NCBI RefSeq assembly: GCF_002072105.2 | Contig: NZ_MTBC01000002.1 | Coordinates: 1-64,000 of the forward strand | Origin: Croceivirga radicis | GTDB lineage: Bacteria; Bacteroidota; Bacteroidia; Flavobacteriales; Flavobacteriaceae | Length of the DNA stretch: 64,000 bases | Reading direction: 5' to 3' | Shown: positions 62,601 to 64,000 of the stretch, in pieces | How positions within the stretch are numbered: the stretch's first letter is position 1 | How the letters are laid out: every line of letters begins with the position of its first letter | The notes under the pieces: generated by a model | Databases searched by the model: none | What the model was told of the DNA's origin: nothing | Seen by the model: the letters and a program-made list of their open reading frames with translations, nothing else | Position numbers and translations under genes: made by a program

Positions 62601-64000
62601 TGATGCAGATGTTTTGCGGAAGGCTATGGGTAAAAAGATTTTTGCCCTACTAGAAAAGTTAAAACCACAGTTCTTGGACGGGGGCGAAAAAAATGGACAT
62701 CCAAGAGATGTTTTGGCAAAAATTTGGAAAGACTGGGAGGCTTTTGCATCCTATGCTTTTAATAAAAGTCACTCTACCTGCTATGCGTACATTGCTTACC
62801 AAACGGCCTATTTAAAAGCGCACTATCCGGCGGAATACATGGCGGCGGTTTTGTCCAATAACATGAATGACATTAAGCAGGTCACCTTTTTTATGGAAGA
62901 GTGTAAGCGAATGGGCTTGCAGGTATTGGGTCCAGATGTAAACGAATCGTTCTACAAATTTGCCGTAAATAAAGACTATGCAGTTCGTTTTGGATTGGGA
63001 GCCATTAAAGGGGTTGGTAGGGCAGCCGTAGAAGCAATCGTAAAGGAACGTGCAGAAAATGGTCCTTATAAATCTGTATTTGATATGACCAAAAGAGTAG
63101 ACCTTCGCGCAGCAAATAAAAAAGCATTTGAAAATTTAGCTTTAGCTGGTGGGTTCGATTCCTTTGGCGGCACACATAGGGCACAGTATTTTCATCAAGA
63201 AGCAGACGGTATCATGTTCTTGGAAAAAGTAATAAAATATGGTTCCAAGTTTCAAGAGAATCAAAATAGTTCTCAAGTAAGTTTGTTTGGCGAAGCCAGT
63301 GAGGTTCAAATTCCGGAACCGGTGGTGCCTCCTTGTGATGATTGGGGTACCATGGAAAAATTAAGAAGGGAAAAAGAAGTGGTAGGTATTTACCTTTCTG
63401 GGCACCCTTTAGATGACTTTAAAAAAGAAATGGATGCCTTTTGCACCGCAAGTTTGTCTCATTTAAAGGGCGATTTGAACGAAGTGGTGAATAGGGAGCT
63501 TTCTGTTGCGGGGGTAATTACAGATGTGCAACACCGAGTATCTAAAAACGGAAAAGGTTGGGCCGCATTCACAGTAGAAGATTATATGGATTCTTATGAG
63601 TTTAGGATTTTTGGTGAAGAATACCTGCGTTTTAGGCACTTTTTAATGATGAATTCTTTTATTTACCTAAAGGTGTTTATTAGAGAAGGTTGGGTTAATA
63701 GGGAAACCGGTAAAAAGGGAGACCCTAGGTTGCAGTTTAATGATTTTAAGCAGTTGCAGGATGTAATGGAAACCTACGCTAAAAAGTTGACTATAAAACT
63801 AAATGTGGCAGCCTTGCAAGAACAGCGGATCAAGGAGTTAAAAGAAGCTATTTTAGAACATGCCGGGAGCCATACCCTAAATTTTGTGGTGTACGAACAA
63901 GAAGAAAAGATAAAGCTAAATTTATCTAGCAGAAAGCAAAAAGTAAATATTACCACAGACTTATTAAATACATTAGAAAAACAAGAGGTGGTTTATAAAT
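59620..64000 (+). CDS. dnaE: DNA polymerase III alpha subunit with fused N-terminal exonuclease (partial)
   Basis: The main replicative polymerase, open from ATG 59620 to the window end (1460 codons, 3' end missing). Residues 1-185 are a DnaQ-like 3'-5' proofreading exonuclease: Exo I DTETTG (D6, E8), Exo II GQNVGFDVNV, Exo III HNATADVEAT. A PHP domain follows with intact HLHNHTQYS (H263, H265). The polymerase has PDIDIDFDDEGRGR (from about 688), GRGSAAGSVVAY, and a C-terminal OB fold. Fusion of exonuclease and polymerase is a known Bacteroidetes arrangement. About 40 residues or fewer are probably lacking. It has its own promoter-like element. Confidence 0.95.
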   Translation, partial: MYLIFDTETTGLPKRWDAPISDTDNWPRCIQIAWQLHDEMGRLIESQDYLVKPEGFNIPYEAEQIHGISTALAEAEGVPLREVLEKFNAAMAQTKFIVGQNVGFDVNVMGSEFYRESVANPLQELPVLDTCTEHTAELCQIPGGRGGKFKLPTLTELHQYLFGEPFAEAHNATADVEATTRCFLELVRKKQYTLEQLDVAPDYFERFSEANPQEIQLIGLKHINLKAASKKIADALWEKDTGGVSDKELKQNAAELAAVDFVHLHNHTQYSILQSTMSTKELVSQAAKAKMPAVAITDHANMMGAFHFVKEVKGHNKAAKDKNEELIANGEQPTEVEITPIIGCEFQVCEDHTNKSVKDNGYQIVFLAKNKAGYQNLIKMASLAYTDGFYYVPRIDRKIVAQYKENVMVLSGNLYGEIPNKILNVGQNQAEEALLWWKEQFGDDFYLEIMRHGQEDEDRVNMVLLELAKKYDVKLVATNNTYYGKKEDAEAHDILLCVKDGEKVTTPIGRGRGYRYGLPNQEYYFKSSEEMRELFTDLPEAIQNLHEIVAKVEPYDLARDVLLPKFDIPDEFKVAEDEVDGGKRGENAYLRHITYEGAKVRYGEITPEITERIDFELATIENSGYPGYFLIVEDFIREARNMGVSVGPGRGSAAGSVVAYCLTITNIDPIKYDLLFERFLNPDRVSMPDIDIDFDDEGRGRVMDYVIKKYGANQVAQIITYGTMAAKSSIRDTARVLDLPLSDADRIAKLIPQMSKLGKIFGVDEATLKKKFRAEDLEKINELLNISETDDLEGRTVNMARILEGSVRNTGIHACGVIITPDDITKFVPVSTAKDSDLYVTQFDNSVVESAGLLKMDFLGLKTLTLIKDTVKIVKARTGVELIPDDFPLDDEKTYELFQRGETIGVFQYESPGMQKHMKSLKPTVFDDLIAMNALYRPGPMEYIPSFIARKHGDEEISYDLPEMEEYLQDTYGITVYQEQVMRLSQKLAGFSKGDADVLRKAMGKKIFALLEKLKPQFLDGGEKNGHPRDVLAKIWKDWEAFASYAFNKSHSTCYAYIAYQTAYLKAHYPAEYMAAVLSNNMNDIKQVTFFMEECKRMGLQVLGPDVNESFYKFAVNKDYAVRFGLGAIKGVGRAAVEAIVKERAENGPYKSVFDMTKRVDLRAANKKAFENLALAGGFDSFGGTHRAQYFHQEADGIMFLEKVIKYGSKFQENQNSSQVSLFGEASEVQIPEPVVPPCDDWGTMEKLRREKEVVGIYLSGHPLDDFKKEMDAFCTASLSHLKGDLNEVVNRELSVAGVITDVQHRVSKNGKGWAAFTVEDYMDSYEFRIFGEEYLRFRHFLMMNSFIYLKVFIREGWVNRETGKKGDPRLQFNDFKQLQDVMETYAKKLTIKLNVAALQEQRIKELKEAILEHAGSHTLNFVVYEQEEKIKLNLSSRKQKVNITTDLLNTLEKQEVVYK

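Overview
The window is chromosomal DNA of a member of the Bacteroidota, most likely a marine or environmental Flavobacteriaceae (Maribacter/Zobellia-like; genus is inference). Evidence: promoters of the Bacteroidetes form TAnnTTTG, type IX secretion (T9SS) C-terminal sorting domains, families typical of flavobacteria (DUF6607, DUF4286, an OlsF-like bifunctional acyltransferase, DnaE with an N-terminal exonuclease), and very few ATG-proximal Shine-Dalgarno sequences. Coding density is very high, with no gene-free stretch above 300 bases. No insertion sequence, prophage or CRISPR array was seen.

Layout. 1-3440: a heptamer tandem repeat abutting the 3' end of mfd. 3592-5751: an FAD disulfide oxidoreductase converging on a TspO-like membrane protein. 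5823-16619 (minus): the ligase-associated DNA damage response set, namely exonuclease, ATP-dependent ligase, DEXH helicase and endonuclease PdeM. It is interrupted by a DUF559 nuclease-fold gene with a palindrome-rich element, and by a 1451-residue T9SS-exported nuclease. 16707-22406: TerB-like protein, fructose-bisphosphatase, two GNATs, aspartate kinase and an OlsF-like lipid synthase. 22469-29864 (minus): small proteins, a D-2-hydroxyacid dehydrogenase, MgtE, RsmA and a TPR protein. 29935-35060 (minus): a tight four-gene envelope operon (DUF6607, ankyrin, DUF2271, PepSY-flavoreductase) that looks like iron acquisition. 35274-38916: serS, HTTM and ribF. 38971-43412: an exported reprolysin-like metalloprotease and its overlapping lipoprotein. 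43417-45688: pth, rplY and prs. 45835: tRNA-Leu(CAA). 46171-50515: dinB and a DnaE2-type polymerase. 50671-54066: an FdhF/YdeP oxidoreductase with a small partner, then a secreted protein. 54093-58762 (minus): rpsP-rimM-trmN6, an acyl-CoA dehydrogenase and a lipoprotein trehalase. 59028-64000: a four-helix-bundle protein, then the replicative dnaE, which runs off the end.

The main theme is DNA repair and mutagenesis: mfd, the ligase-associated cluster, dinB with a second DnaE, and the main DnaE all lie within 64 kb. Both heptamer tandem arrays touch repair or polymerase genes. A second theme is envelope and secretion: two large T9SS cargo proteins, several lipoproteins and an iron-type reductase operon. 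The points most worth a second look are the DUF559/palindrome unit inside the repair cluster, the exported nuclease with three tandem lamin-tail domains in the same cluster, the heptamer array immediately before the GTG start of the error-prone polymerase, and the PepSY-flavoreductase operon.
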